From Pseudoduganella violaceinigra DSM 15887 (GTDB lineage Bacteria > Pseudomonadota > Gammaproteobacteria > Burkholderiales > Burkholderiaceae_D): a DNA stretch of 64,000 nt. Below the pieces are notes generated by a model. The model searched no databases. It saw only the letters and a program-made list of their open reading frames with translations, and was not told the origin of the DNA. This document shows positions 19,928 to 29,041 of the stretch, one piece after another. The translations under genes were made by a program, and so were the position numbers. Each line of letters starts with the position of its first letter. The stretch's first letter is position 1. The stretch lies in NCBI RefSeq assembly GCF_000425385.1, contig NZ_KE384356.1, positions 318,380 to 382,379 on the forward strand. Reading direction: 5' to 3'.

Positions 19928-20572
19928 TTACGTCCTGCCGATGAAAACCAGGTGGCGCTGTGCATCCAGTCCTGGTATTTGCAAAGGCTGTAGCTCGTTC
20001 ACTTTCCATGGGTCTGGCAGTCGCTCCCGCTCCTCTGCCGGCGCCGTGCCTTTCAGGGCGATGAACTGCCCGCCCTCCGCCAGCAGGTGCCCGGACCAAT
20101 TCACAAAATCGCTCAGGTCCGCAAAGGCGCGCGAGGTGATGACGTCGTAAGGCGTCTTGACCTGCAGCTCCTGCACCTTCTTCGTGTACACCGTGACGTT
20201 GCCCAGTTCCAGCTCGGCTTTCACCTGGTTCAGGAAGGCCGTCTTCTTATGCACGATGTCGATCATGGACACCTTCATGTCCGGCCTGGCGATTGCCAGG
20301 ACCACGCCCGGCAAACCGCCCCCTGCCCCAACATCCAGCACATTCTGCGCATCCTTGAAGGCTGGCACTGCCGCCAGCGAATCCAGAACATGCAGGGTCA
20401 TCATTTCCATCGGGTCGCGCACGGCCGTCAGGTTGTACACCTTGTTCCACTTGTTCAGCAAGGCCAGGTAGTCCAGCAGTTTTTCCTGCTGCGCCTCGTC
20501 CAGGCCCAGGTCCAGCTTGTCGACACCATTCTTCAGCACATGCGCCAGTGCGGCGCGATCGAACACCGCCAT
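19928..20572 (-). CDS. rsmG: 16S rRNA (guanine527-N7)-methyltransferase
   Basis: 214 residues of the GidB/RsmG family with the SAM motif LDVGAGGGLPGVVLAI near residue 70 and SRAFADLSDFV. It methylates G527 of 16S rRNA; loss gives low-level streptomycin resistance in other bacteria. The ATG at 20572 shares its A with the mnmG stop (TGATG), so it is translationally coupled. Confidence 0.95.
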   Translation of the reverse strand: MAVFDRAALAHVLKNGVDKLDLGLDEAQQEKLLDYLALLNKWNKVYNLTAVRDPMEMMTLHVLDSLAAVPAFKDAQNVLDVGAGGGLPGVVLAIARPDMKVSMIDIVHKKTAFLNQVKAELELGNVTVYTKKVQELQVKTPYDVITSRAFADLSDFVNWSGHLLAEGGQFIALKGTAPAEERERLPDPWKVNELQPLQIPGLDAQRHLVFIGRT

Positions 20573-22500
20573 CAAGCCGCCTCGTCTTTCAGCGTCACGA
20601 AACCGCCGTAGCCGGCTTTCTTCAGATGCACCAGCAGCAGCGAAATCGCCGCCGGGGTCACGCCCGAAATGCGGGAGGCCTGGCCCAGGGTTTCCGGGCG
20701 GTGCTTCTGCAGCTTCTGCCGCACTTCCATCGACAGGGCCGTGATCTCCGCATAGTTGAAGCCTTCCGGCAGCTTCAGGTTTTCGTAATGCTCATGACGT
20801 TCCACTTCGCGCAGCTGGCGGTCGATATAACCCGAATACTTCAGGGTGATCTCGATCTGCTCCATCACAGCCTCGTCGGCGACGCCCGGGCCAGCCAACT
20901 GCTGCCCCTCGTTGCCCGTCATGGTCATCAGCTTTTCGTAGCCGACGCCGGGACGGCGTAACAGGTCAGCCAGCGAGTATTCGCGCTCGATGGCTTGGCC
21001 AATCACGCGCTCGGACTCCGCCGCCGCCAGGATGCGCGGGTTGACCCAGGTCGACTTCAAGCGTTCCAGCTCCTGCGCCACGGCCTCGCGTTTGCGGTCG
21101 AACGCTTCCCACTGCGCATCGCCAACGACACCCAGCTTACGCCCGATTTCTGTCAGGCGCATGTCAGCGTTGTCTTCACGCAGGCTCAGGCGATACTCGG
21201 CGCGGCTGGTGAACATACGGTACGGTTCCTGCACGCCCTGGGTAACCAGGTCGTCGACCAGCACGCCGAGATATGCTTCGGAGCGGGCCGGGGTCCAGGC
21301 TTCCTTGCCCTGGGTTTGCAGCGCAGCGTTGATGCCTGCCAGCATGCCCTGGGCCGCAGCCTCTTCGTAACCCGTGGTGCCATTGATCTGGCCGGCGAAG
21401 TACAGGCCGTTGATCGCCTTGGTTTCCAGCGAAGCTTTCAGGCCGCGCGGGTCGAAATAATCGTACTCGATGGCATAACCTGGACGCAGGATGTGGGCAT
21501 TTTCCAGCCCCTTCATCGAACGCACCAGCTCGATCTGCACGTCGAACGGCAGGCTGGTCGAGATCCCATTCGGGTAAAACTCGTGGGTCGTCAGGCCTTC
21601 CGGCTCCAGGAAAATCTGGTGCGACTCCTTGGCCGAGAAGCGATGGATCTTGTCCTCGATCGACGGGCAATAGCGCGGGCCGACGCCTTCGATCACGCCT
21701 GTGTACATCGGGCTGCGATCCAGGCCGCCACGAATAATGTCGTGGGTGCGCTGATTGGTGTGGGTCACCCAGCACGGCAACTGCTGCGGATGCATGGATG
21801 CATTCCCCATCACCGAGAACACCGGCACCGGATCGAGATCGCCCGGTTGCTCGGTCATCTGCGAAAAGTCGATGCTGCGGCCATCGATACGCGGCGGCGT
21901 GCCGGTCTTCAGGCGGCCCTGCGGCAGCTTCAATTCCTTCAGGCGCGCCGACAGGGAAATTGCTGGCGGATCGCCGGCGCGGCCAGCCGAGAAATTCTGC
22001 AGGCCGACGTGGATCTTGCCGTCCAGGAAAGTGCCGGCCGTCAGCACCACAGCACGGCCCACGAATTTCAACCCGATCTGGGTGACGGCGCCGACTACGC
22101 GGTCACCCTCCACCATCAGGTCATCGACCGCCTGCTGGAACAGCCACAAGTTCGGTTGGTTTTCCAGGCGATGGCGGATGGCAGCCTTGTACAAAATACG
22201 GTCAGCCTGCGCGCGCGTGGCGCGGACAGCAGGTCCTTTGGACGAATTCAGGATACGGAACTGGATGCCCGACTCATCGGTAGCAATAGCCATGGCGCCG
22301 CCCATGGCGTCGACCTCTTTCACGAGGTGGCCCTTGCCGATGCCGCCAATAGATGGGTTGCACGACATCTGGCCCAGAGTCTCGATGTTGTGGGTCAACA
22401 GGAGAGTTTTCTGGCCCATACGGGCCGAAGCGAGGGCCGCCTCGGTACCGGCGTGACCACCGCCGACAACGATAACGTCGAATTCAGTAGGAAATAACAT
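20572..22500 (-). CDS. mnmG: tRNA uridine-5-carboxymethylaminomethyl(34) synthesis protein MnmG
   Basis: 642 residues. FAD-binding motif [17 protein letters not shown] at the N-terminus, the signature [19 protein letters not shown], and the C-terminal tRNA-binding helical domain ([11 protein letters not shown], EIEIKYxGY-like [13 protein letters not shown]) are all present. With MnmE it modifies the wobble uridine of several tRNAs. The ATG at 22500 ([15 protein letters not shown]) is preferred over a long upstream extension. The gene commonly lies near the replication origin. Confidence 0.97.
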   Translation of the reverse strand: MLFPTEFDVIVVGGGHAGTEAALASARMGQKTLLLTHNIETLGQMSCNPSIGGIGKGHLVKEVDAMGGAMAIATDESGIQFRILNSSKGPAVRATRAQADRILYKAAIRHRLENQPNLWLFQQAVDDLMVEGDRVVGAVTQIGLKFVGRAVVLTAGTFLDGKIHVGLQNFSAGRAGDPPAISLSARLKELKLPQGRLKTGTPPRIDGRSIDFSQMTEQPGDLDPVPVFSVMGNASMHPQQLPCWVTHTNQRTHDIIRGGLDRSPMYTGVIEGVGPRYCPSIEDKIHRFSAKESHQIFLEPEGLTTHEFYPNGISTSLPFDVQIELVRSMKGLENAHILRPGYAIEYDYFDPRGLKASLETKAINGLYFAGQINGTTGYEEAAAQGMLAGINAALQTQGKEAWTPARSEAYLGVLVDDLVTQGVQEPYRMFTSRAEYRLSLREDNADMRLTEIGRKLGVVGDAQWEAFDRKREAVAQELERLKSTWVNPRILAAAESERVIGQAIEREYSLADLLRRPGVGYEKLMTMTGNEGQQLAGPGVADEAVMEQIEITLKYSGYIDRQLREVERHEHYENLKLPEGFNYAEITALSMEVRQKLQKHRPETLGQASRISGVTPAAISLLLVHLKKAGYGGFVTLKDEAA

Positions 22501-22590
22501 GGTAAAAATGGGGGATTGCTGGGGATCGAACTGAATTATAAAGTTTTTTCGCCCCTGCGAATTTTTTGGGCAGGATTTTTTTGCACGCAA

Positions 22591-22606
22591 TGTTTCACGT
22601 GAAACA
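22591..22606. other. parS site 1
   Basis: TGTTTCACGTGAAACA, identical to the universal 16-bp parS palindrome bound by chromosomal ParB. It lies in the spacer upstream of mnmG. Confidence 0.95.
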
Positions 22607-22610
22607 AAGA

Positions 22611-22645
22611 AAAAGGGGGCGCGCCCGTTTTTTGAGCCCGCCCCC
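22611..22645 (-). terminator. Terminator of the sulfite-exporter-like gene, between two parS sites
   Basis: Minus strand: GGGGGCG (22639-22645) pairs with CGCCCCC (22615-22621), followed by TTTTTCTTT. It sits exactly between parS 1 and parS 2 and ends transcription coming from the 22.7-23.4 kb gene. Confidence 0.7.
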
Positions 22646-22648
22646 TAT

Positions 22649-22664
22649 TGTTTCACGTGAAACA
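22649..22664. other. parS site 2
   Basis: Second perfect TGTTTCACGTGAAACA, 58 bp from site 1 (start to start) and 4 bp from the stop of the neighbouring gene. Confidence 0.95.
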
Positions 22665-22667
22665 CTA

Positions 22668-23429
22668 TCACTTCAACCATGCGTCATAGCCTGTTTTGAT
22701 GATCAACAGCGCTACCACCACCAGGAACAGACGGCGCACAAACTCGCTGCCATGCTTCAATGCCAGCTTGGTGCCAAGCACCGAACCGACCACCTGGCAG
22801 ACGGCCATCATCAGTCCCAACTGCCAGATGATATGGCCGGTAAATCCGAACAACAAAATCGCCGCGACATTACACGCCACGTTCACCACTTTGGCCGCTG
22901 CGGAGGCGCCCAGGAAGTCAAAACCAAAACTCCGCACAAACAGGAAGACCAGGAAGCTCCCGGTTCCCGGACCAAAGAAGCCATCGTAGAAACCAATCCC
23001 CGCCCCCACCAACACGGCGAGTACCTTCTCCTTCGTGCCGGTATGCAGCGGAGCATGGACGCTACCAAGATCCTTGCGATAGAAGGTGTAAATCGCCACC
23101 GCGAGCAAAACGAAGGGCAGCAGCCCTCGCAGGAAATTGGCCGGAATCCGGGTCAGCGTGTAGGCGCCGAGAAAGGCGAACAGGAAAGCCGTGATCGCAG
23201 CCGGAGCAACGGTCGACCACGCGATACGCGTACGGCTCGCATAATTGAGGGCCGCCGCGCTAGTCCCGAAGACACTCGCCACCTTATTGGTCCCGAACAA
23301 TGTCGCCGGCGGCGTACTGCCCATCGCCGAGAACAAAGCGGGAATCTGGATCAAGCCGCCGCCCCCGACCACCGCATCCACAAAGCCCGCAACGAATGCA
23401 GCACCCGCCAACAATCCGTACTCAACCAT
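22668..23429 (-). CDS. TSUP family membrane transporter (sulfite exporter TauE/SafE type)
   Basis: 253 residues with about eight hydrophobic helices arranged as two repeats. The first repeat has FVDAVVGGGGLIQIPAL and the second has GFYDGFFGPGTGSFLVF, both TSUP signatures. Members move sulfite, sulfonates or related anions; the substrate here is unknown. The ATG at 23429 is chosen; a GTG lies one codon upstream. The gene sits between parS sites 2 and 3. Confidence 0.85.
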   Translation of the reverse strand: MVEYGLLAGAAFVAGFVDAVVGGGGLIQIPALFSAMGSTPPATLFGTNKVASVFGTSAAALNYASRTRIAWSTVAPAAITAFLFAFLGAYTLTRIPANFLRGLLPFVLLAVAIYTFYRKDLGSVHAPLHTGTKEKVLAVLVGAGIGFYDGFFGPGTGSFLVFLFVRSFGFDFLGASAAAKVVNVACNVAAILLFGFTGHIIWQLGLMMAVCQVVGSVLGTKLALKHGSEFVRRLFLVVVALLIIKTGYDAWLK

Positions 23430-23537
23430 CACCCTGCCCCAGCCTTATTCGGAAATGTAATATTGTACGGGGGAACTACCGGGGTTGCTGATGGTTGCTG
23501 AAGGTTGCCATTGGCCGGTGCCGGCCGTTGGCCAAAA

Positions 23538-23553
23538 TGTTTCACGTGAAACA
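23538..23553. other. parS site 3
   Basis: Third perfect TGTTTCACGTGAAACA, about 0.9 kb from site 2, upstream of the TSUP gene and 28 bp before the left inverted repeat of the RAYT unit. Confidence 0.95.
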
Positions 23554-23580
23554 ATCTGCCGAGCTATCAACAGCACAGGC

Positions 23581-23618
23581 CGCGGCAACCTTGGGGTCAG
23601 GCTCTTTGCTTGCCACAG
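23581..23618 (+). repeat. Left 38-bp inverted repeat of the RAYT unit
   Basis: The sequence starts CGCGGCAACCTTGGGGTCAG and ends GCTTGCCACAG; its perfect reverse complement is at 24456-24493. The CAACCTTGGGGTCAGGCTC core also occurs at 39.2 kb, so it is a dispersed REP-type element. Confidence 0.85.
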
Positions 23619-23679
23619 ACTCATGCAATACCTTGAGCTGAAACAAGTCCAGTTGGCGTGATGCGGATATTGTGAAGCT

Positions 23680-24453
23680 ATGAATAGACCAACTCGCATC
23701 CAATTCCCCAGCGCGACTTACCATGTGACGTCGCGCGGGAATCGGCGTGCGCCCATCTACCTGGACCGCCGGGACTTCCTCATCTGGCTCGATCTGCTGG
23801 CGGGAACAGTCGAAAAGCATGCCGTGAAAGTCCACGGCTACTGCCTCATGCCCAATCATTACCACCTGCTGATCGAAACCCCGAACGCCAATCTTTCGAA
23901 GGCCATACACATGCTGAACGCTCGGTATTGTCAGCACTTCAACAAGCGGCATCACGTCAGCGGGCACGTTATCCAAGGCCGCTTTCACGCAATCCTGATC
24001 AAATCCGACCGGCAGCTGCAAGCAGTGTCCCGATATATGAACCTCAACCCGCTACGGGCGCGGCTGGTACGCAATCCGTCCGAATGGCCATGGAGCAGTT
24101 ACCCGGCTTACCTCGCCCCCGAGAACGCCCCCAACTGGCTGGAAACCGAACGGGTCCTTTCCGAGTTCGGCGACATCGCCGACTCCACACGATCAAGCAG
24201 CTACCAAAGCTTCGTCCTGGCGGGTTTAGGCGCGCCCAACCCATTGCGATTCCACGGCCAGCGGCCAAATGCCAGACGCGAACAAGCGCTGAGCCTGCAA
24301 GAGTATGCGGAAGAATATGCGGATCGGACTGAAGCAATGGCCCGCGCACTCCAATCGACCGCCTACACCCGCCAGGAAATTGCCGAGTTCTTTGGCGTCT
24401 CCACAAGGACGATCAGTCGCGCCGCCACGATTTTTCCAGCCGCTGACGGCTGA
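23680..24453 (+). CDS. REP-associated tyrosine transposase (RAYT, Y1 HUH family)
   Basis: 257 residues. It begins with the YHVTSRGNRR strand; the HUH metal site is HYH in CLMPNHYHLLIE, and the nucleophile Tyr is in SRYMNLNPLRARLV. A C-terminal helix-turn-helix (TRQEIAEFFGVSTRTISRA) probably helps recognise the repeat. RAYTs are single-copy domesticated IS200/IS605 relatives that process REP sequences. It is bounded by perfect 38-bp inverted repeats and is the only plus-strand gene in a 20-kb minus-strand block. Confidence 0.9.
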   Translation: MNRPTRIQFPSATYHVTSRGNRRAPIYLDRRDFLIWLDLLAGTVEKHAVKVHGYCLMPNHYHLLIETPNANLSKAIHMLNARYCQHFNKRHHVSGHVIQGRFHAILIKSDRQLQAVSRYMNLNPLRARLVRNPSEWPWSSYPAYLAPENAPNWLETERVLSEFGDIADSTRSSSYQSFVLAGLGAPNPLRFHGQRPNARREQALSLQEYAEEYADRTEAMARALQSTAYTRQEIAEFFGVSTRTISRAATIFPAADG

Positions 24454-24455
24454 GC

Positions 24456-24493
24456 CTGTGGCAAGCAAAGAGCCTGACCCCAAGGTTGCCGCG
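24456..24493 (-). repeat. Right 38-bp inverted repeat of the RAYT unit
   Basis: Perfect reverse complement of 23581-23618. It begins 2 bp after the RAYT stop and ends 3 bp before the stop codon of the neighbouring permease gene, so it also forms the 3' end of the transporter mRNA. Confidence 0.85.
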
Positions 24494-24496
24494 AGC

Positions 24497-25459
24497 TCAG
24501 CCCTTAGTGCGGGCAACGATCTCGCCGACGATGCCGCGGCGGAAGAGCAAGACGCAGGTGACGAAGATCAAACCGGTCACCAGGCTCACAGCTTCACCAA
24601 GGCTGGTGAACCATTCGATGCCGGTGGCGTTCGCCATCATCGCGCCAAAGTCCCCAAGCTTGTTTTCCAGGGAGATGATCAGGATCGCGCCGATGACCGG
24701 CCCAGCCAGCGTTCCCATGCCGCCGACAAGCGTCATCAGGATCACCATCCCGGACATGGCCCAGTGCACATCCGTCAGCGTCTCGAAACCCAGCACAACC
24801 GATTTGGTGGCGCCAGCCAGCGCGGCCAGCGAGCCGGATAGCACGAAGGCCGTCAGCTTGTATTTGTCCACGTCGTAGCCAAGCGAGATCGCGCGCGGTT
24901 CATTTTCCTTGATCGCCTTCAGCACCTGCCCGAACGGCGAGTGCACGGTACGCACGATCAACGCAAAGCCGGCGATGAAAATTCCCAGCACAACGTAGTA
25001 CATTGCCAGGTCGCTTCCCAGGTCCAGCAAGCCAAGCAGCTTGCCGCGCGGGATGCCTTGCAGACCATCTTCTCCTCCCGTGAAATCAGTAAACCGCAGG
25101 GCGCCGAAATAGACCATCTGCGCCAGCGCCAACGTAATCATGGAGAAGTAAATCCCTTGGCGGCGAATCGCCAGCCCGCCCATCACCAATCCAATCATTG
25201 CTCCGGACAATACCGCGACCAGCAAGCTCAGTTCAAACGGCAATCCCCAGTGCTTCAACGCGTTGCCGGCGACATAGCCCGCAGTACCGAAGAAGGCCGC
25301 ATGGCCGAACGACAGCAATCCCGTAAAACCGATCAGCAAATTGAACGCGCAGGCAAACAGGGCGAAGCACAAGAGCTTCATCAGCAGCACGGGATAGCCG
25401 ATGAACGGCGCTACCAGCGCCAACGCGAATGCGATGGAATAGCCCAGCTTCTTGTTCAT
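24497..25459 (-). CDS. livM: Branched-chain amino-acid type ABC transporter permease LivM
   Basis: 320 residues with eight to ten hydrophobic helices and the LivM motif GFTGLLSFGHAAFFGTAGY; the cytoplasmic coupling loop lies near KAIKENEPRAISLGYD. It pairs with LivH. It is last of the five-gene set livG-F-K-H-M, all on the minus strand. HAAT-family transporters also carry amides, urea or aromatic acids, so the substrate is not fixed. Confidence 0.88.
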   Translation of the reverse strand: MNKKLGYSIAFALALVAPFIGYPVLLMKLLCFALFACAFNLLIGFTGLLSFGHAAFFGTAGYVAGNALKHWGLPFELSLLVAVLSGAMIGLVMGGLAIRRQGIYFSMITLALAQMVYFGALRFTDFTGGEDGLQGIPRGKLLGLLDLGSDLAMYYVVLGIFIAGFALIVRTVHSPFGQVLKAIKENEPRAISLGYDVDKYKLTAFVLSGSLAALAGATKSVVLGFETLTDVHWAMSGMVILMTLVGGMGTLAGPVIGAILIISLENKLGDFGAMMANATGIEWFTSLGEAVSLVTGLIFVTCVLLFRRGIVGEIVARTKG

Positions 25460-26344
25460 TTACTTTTCCTTGCCGAACAGGCCGGCGGGACGCAGCAATA
25501 GGATGATGACCATCACCAAAAAAACGACGGTGTTGGCGAACTCCGGGTAGAACACCTTGGTCAGCCCCTCGATCACACCGAGCGCAAGGCCGGTGACGAT
25601 CGAGCCGAGAATGGACCCCATGCCCCCGATCACCACAACGGCGAATACGACGATTATCAAGTTAGACCCCATCAAGGGTGTCACCTGCTGGATCGGGGCC
25701 GCCAGAACGCCTGCAAAGCCCGCCAAAGCGACGCCAAAGCCGTAGGTCAGGGTCACCATCAGCGGAACGTTGATACCGAAGGCTTCCACCAGCTTGGGAT
25801 TCTCGGTTCCGGCACGCAGGTAGGCGCCCAGTTTGGTCTTATCGATCACGAACCAGGTGGCCAGACACACCACCAGGGAAGCCAGCACCACCCAGGCGCG
25901 GTAATTCGGCATCACCATGAAGCCCAGGTCCGTCGCCCCTTGCAGGGCTTCCGGCGTTTCAAACGGCTGCCCGGAGACCCCGTAAAACGAACGGAAACCG
26001 CCTTCGATCAGCAAGGTGAGGCCGAATGTCAGCAGCAGTCCGTAAAGGTGATCGAGCTTGTACAGCCAGCGCAGCATGGTCTTTTCGATCACCACGCCAA
26101 GCACGCCCACGATCAGCGGCGCCAGCACCAGCATGCTCCAATAGCTCATGCCGAAATACGTCATGCCGATCCACGCCAGGAAAGCGCCCATCATGTACAA
26201 GGCGCCGTGCGCGAAATTGATCACGTTCAGCAGCCCGAAAATCACGGCGAGGCCGAGCGAGAGCATGGCGTAAAAGGAGCCGTTGACGAGCCCCAGCAAG
26301 AGCTGGGACATCATCATCGGCAGCGGGCGGCCAAAGATCTCCAT
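25460..26344 (-). CDS. livH: Branched-chain amino-acid type ABC transporter permease LivH
   Basis: 294 residues, polytopic, with the LivH signature GLVNGSFYAMLSLGLAVIFG at the N-terminus and NFAHGALYMMGAF following. The conserved EAFGINVP loop (residue ~180) contacts the ATPase. It abuts livM with no spacer and starts 5 bp after livK. Together with LivM it forms the transmembrane channel. Confidence 0.88.
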   Translation of the reverse strand: MEIFGRPLPMMMSQLLLGLVNGSFYAMLSLGLAVIFGLLNVINFAHGALYMMGAFLAWIGMTYFGMSYWSMLVLAPLIVGVLGVVIEKTMLRWLYKLDHLYGLLLTFGLTLLIEGGFRSFYGVSGQPFETPEALQGATDLGFMVMPNYRAWVVLASLVVCLATWFVIDKTKLGAYLRAGTENPKLVEAFGINVPLMVTLTYGFGVALAGFAGVLAAPIQQVTPLMGSNLIIVVFAVVVIGGMGSILGSIVTGLALGVIEGLTKVFYPEFANTVVFLVMVIILLLRPAGLFGKEK

Positions 26345-26349
26345 TTAGC

Positions 26350-27546
26350 TCACTTCCAGAGCGGGCATTTGGTTTCGGCCTTCGACATATAAGCCTGGTC
26401 CCCCGGGATCGTCGCGGCGATCTTGTAGTAGTCCCATGGATACTTGGAGTCCGCCTGCTTTTTCACCTCCATCAGGTACATATCGTGCACCATGCGGCCG
26501 TCGGGACGGATCACGCCGTGATTGGTGAAGACATCCTTGATGACGGTGGATTTCAGCTTGGCCATCACCTTGTCCGAATCGTCGGTGCCGGCAGCCTTCA
26601 CTGCCGCGAGGTATTGCGAGGCCGCGGAATAATCGCCCGCCTGGAGCATCGACGGTTCCTTCTTCATCTTCGAGAAATAGCGCTTGGACCAGGCGCGGGT
26701 CTGGTCGTTCATGTCCCAGTACCAGCCATCGGTCAGGTACATGCCTGCCGTTGCATTCAATCCCAGCGAATGGATATCGTTGATGAACACCAGCAAGCCG
26801 GCCATCTTCATCTTCTTGGCGACGCCGAATTCATTGGCCGCTTTCACCGAGTTGATGAAATCGCCGCCAGCGTTGGCCAGGCCCAGAACCTGTGCGCCCG
26901 ATGAGGAAGCCTGCATCAGGAAGGACGAAAAATCGGTGCCCGGGAAGGGATGGCGCACGCTGCCGATCACCTTGCCGCCGGATTTGGCCACCACCTCGCT
27001 TGTGTCCTTTTCCAGCGAGTGGCCGAACGCATAATCGGCGGTCAGGAAGTACCAGTTCTTCCCGCCCTGCTTGACCATGGTACTGCCCGTGCCACGCGCC
27101 AGCGCTACCGTGTCGTAGGCGTAATGCACAGTGTAAGGCGTGCATTCTTCGTTGGTCAGGCGCGAGGATCCGGCGCCGATCACCATGAAGATTTTCTTTT
27201 TGTCCGCCGCCACCTTGGCCATCGCCAGATTGGCGCCGGAGTTGGTGCCGCCGATCAGCATGTCAACGCCCTGCTGGTCGAACCATTCGCGCGCCTTGGA
27301 GGCAGCGATATCGGCTTTGTTCTGGTGGTCCGCGAAGACGAATTCGATCTTCTTGCCGTTGACGGCGCCGCCCGCATCGGCAATCGCCATCCTGATCGCT
27401 TCCGCACCGCCTTGCCCGTCGATGTCTGAGTAGACGCCCGACATGTCGGTGATAAAGCCGATCTTGATGGTGTCGCCGGAAATTTGCGCTTGTGCGCTGC
27501 CGAAGGCGCAAAGGGCTGCTGCGAAGGCAATGGCGTTGCGTTTCAT
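26350..27546 (-). CDS. Periplasmic amino-acid/amide-binding protein (LivK-like)
   Basis: 398 residues from the ATG at 27546, behind a GGAGA ribosome site; an earlier in-frame ATG would spoil the signal peptide MKRNAIAFAAALCAFGSAQAQ. The mature protein is a type-I periplasmic-binding fold (IKIGFITDMSGVYSDIDGQGGAEAIRMA). The ligand is unknown: the local family often binds short-chain acids or amides rather than leucine. Placement between the ATPase and permease genes marks it as the system's receptor. Confidence 0.85.
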   Translation of the reverse strand: MKRNAIAFAAALCAFGSAQAQISGDTIKIGFITDMSGVYSDIDGQGGAEAIRMAIADAGGAVNGKKIEFVFADHQNKADIAASKAREWFDQQGVDMLIGGTNSGANLAMAKVAADKKKIFMVIGAGSSRLTNEECTPYTVHYAYDTVALARGTGSTMVKQGGKNWYFLTADYAFGHSLEKDTSEVVAKSGGKVIGSVRHPFPGTDFSSFLMQASSSGAQVLGLANAGGDFINSVKAANEFGVAKKMKMAGLLVFINDIHSLGLNATAGMYLTDGWYWDMNDQTRAWSKRYFSKMKKEPSMLQAGDYSAASQYLAAVKAAGTDDSDKVMAKLKSTVIKDVFTNHGVIRPDGRMVHDMYLMEVKKQADSKYPWDYYKIAATIPGDQAYMSKAETKCPLWK

Positions 27547-27572
27547 ATGGTCTCCGTTTTCAGTTTTAGTAT

Positions 27573-28277
27573 TCAAACGCCGAGCAGCTCGGTCAGTACC
27601 GGCATGCGGGCATCCAACTCCGATGACGCAAAACTCTCAACAATCTTCCCGTGCTCCATGACGTAAAACCGGTCGGCCAGCGGCGCCGCAAACCGGAAAT
27701 TCTGCTCGACCATCACGATCGTGTATCCCTTGGCTTTCAGCGTACGGATCATGCGCGCCAGCCCTTGCACAATCACCGGCGCCAGCCCTTCCGAAATTTC
27801 ATCGAGCAGCAGCAGGCGCGCACCGGTGCGCAGGATGCGCGCGACCGCCAGCATCTGCTGCTCCCCTCCCGACAGGCGCGTGCCCTGGCTGCTTCGGCGC
27901 TCCTTCAGGTTAGGGAACATCTCGTAGATTTCTTCAACCGACATTCCCGGCCCCGTCTTCAAAGCAGGCGGCAGCAGGAGGTTCTCCTCCGTGCTCAGCG
28001 AGGCGAAAATGCCGCGCTCTTCGGGGCAGTAGCCGACCCCAAGGTGGGCCACCCTGTGCGTGGCCATTCCAACGGCCTCCTGGCCATTGATACGGATCGA
28101 ACCTTTGCGCGCGCCGGTAAGGCCCATGATGGCGCGCAGCGTAGTCGTGCGGCCGGCGCCATTACGGCCTAAAAGCGTCACCACTTCGCCGTGGTTCACA
28201 CTCAAATTCACATCATGCAGGATGTGCGACTCTCCATACCAGGCTTGCAGCCGGCTGATCTCCAGCGCCGCCGTCAT
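27573..28277 (-). CDS. livF: ABC transporter ATP-binding protein LivF
   Basis: 234 residues with Q-loop, signature LSGGEQQMLAVARIL, Walker B RLLLLDEISEGLAP and a switch His (VMVEQNFRFA in place of H). Walker A reads GRNGAGRTT, with Arg instead of the usual Lys; this codon is at 28149-28151. The substitution recurs in some LivF-type proteins, so the gene need not be inactive. It overlaps livG by 4 bp. Confidence 0.88.
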   Translation of the reverse strand: MTAALEISRLQAWYGESHILHDVNLSVNHGEVVTLLGRNGAGRTTTLRAIMGLTGARKGSIRINGQEAVGMATHRVAHLGVGYCPEERGIFASLSTEENLLLPPALKTGPGMSVEEIYEMFPNLKERRSSQGTRLSGGEQQMLAVARILRTGARLLLLDEISEGLAPVIVQGLARMIRTLKAKGYTIVMVEQNFRFAAPLADRFYVMEHGKIVESFASSELDARMPVLTELLGV

Positions 28278-29023
28278 GCTTCGGTTCCCATATAAGCTTC
28301 CATCACCTGAGGGTTTTTCGACACCTCGCCGTACGGTCCCTCGGCCAGCACCGAGCCGCGCTGCAGCACGGAGATGCGGTCGCAGATACCCGAAACGACG
28401 TTCATATTGTGTTCAACCATCAGGATGGTGCGGCCGGCCGAGACCTTTTTGATCAACTCCGTCACGCGATGCACGTCTTCGTGGCCCATGCCTTGGGTCG
28501 GTTCATCGAGCAGCATCAATTCGGGCTCCATTGCCAGCGTCGTGGCGATCTCCAATGCGCGCTTGCGGCCATAAGGCATGTCGACCGTTTTGGTTTGGGC
28601 GAAAGAAGCCAGGTCGACCTCCGCCAGCAATTCCATCGCGCGGCCGTTCAATTTCTCCAGCGAACGCTCGCTGCGCCAGAAATGGAAACTCGTGCCAAGC
28701 TTGCGCTGCAGGCCGATACGCACGTTTTCGAGCACGGTCAGATGGGGGAAGACGGCGGAAATCTGGAAGGAGCGGATCACGCCCATGCGCGCAATATGCG
28801 CCGGCTTATGCGAAGTGATGTCCTTGCCGTTGAAGAGAATCTGGCCCGATGTGGGCACCAGGAATTTGGTCAGCAGGTTGAAGCAGGTCGTCTTGCCGGC
28901 GCCGTTCGGGCCGATCAGGGCGTGGATATGCCCGCGCTGGACCTTCAAGTCCACGTTGGCGACAGCGGTGAATCCCTTGAACTCCTTGGTCAAACTCTTT
29001 GTTTCCAAGATGAAGTCGGACAT
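28274..29023 (-). CDS. livG: ABC transporter ATP-binding protein LivG
   Basis: 249 residues. Walker A GPNGAGKTTCFN, Walker B ELMLLDEPTQGM and switch HNMNVV are intact. The ABC signature region reads MPYGRKRALEIATTLA, in which the usual LSGG is replaced by PYG, a known variation in LivG. It is the first gene of the transporter operon, starting 18 bp after the GMC oxidoreductase stop. Confidence 0.88.
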   Translation of the reverse strand: MSDFILETKSLTKEFKGFTAVANVDLKVQRGHIHALIGPNGAGKTTCFNLLTKFLVPTSGQILFNGKDITSHKPAHIARMGVIRSFQISAVFPHLTVLENVRIGLQRKLGTSFHFWRSERSLEKLNGRAMELLAEVDLASFAQTKTVDMPYGRKRALEIATTLAMEPELMLLDEPTQGMGHEDVHRVTELIKKVSAGRTILMVEHNMNVVSGICDRISVLQRGSVLAEGPYGEVSKNPQVMEAYMGTEA

Positions 29024-29041
29024 TGCGTCTCCCCGGTTTTG

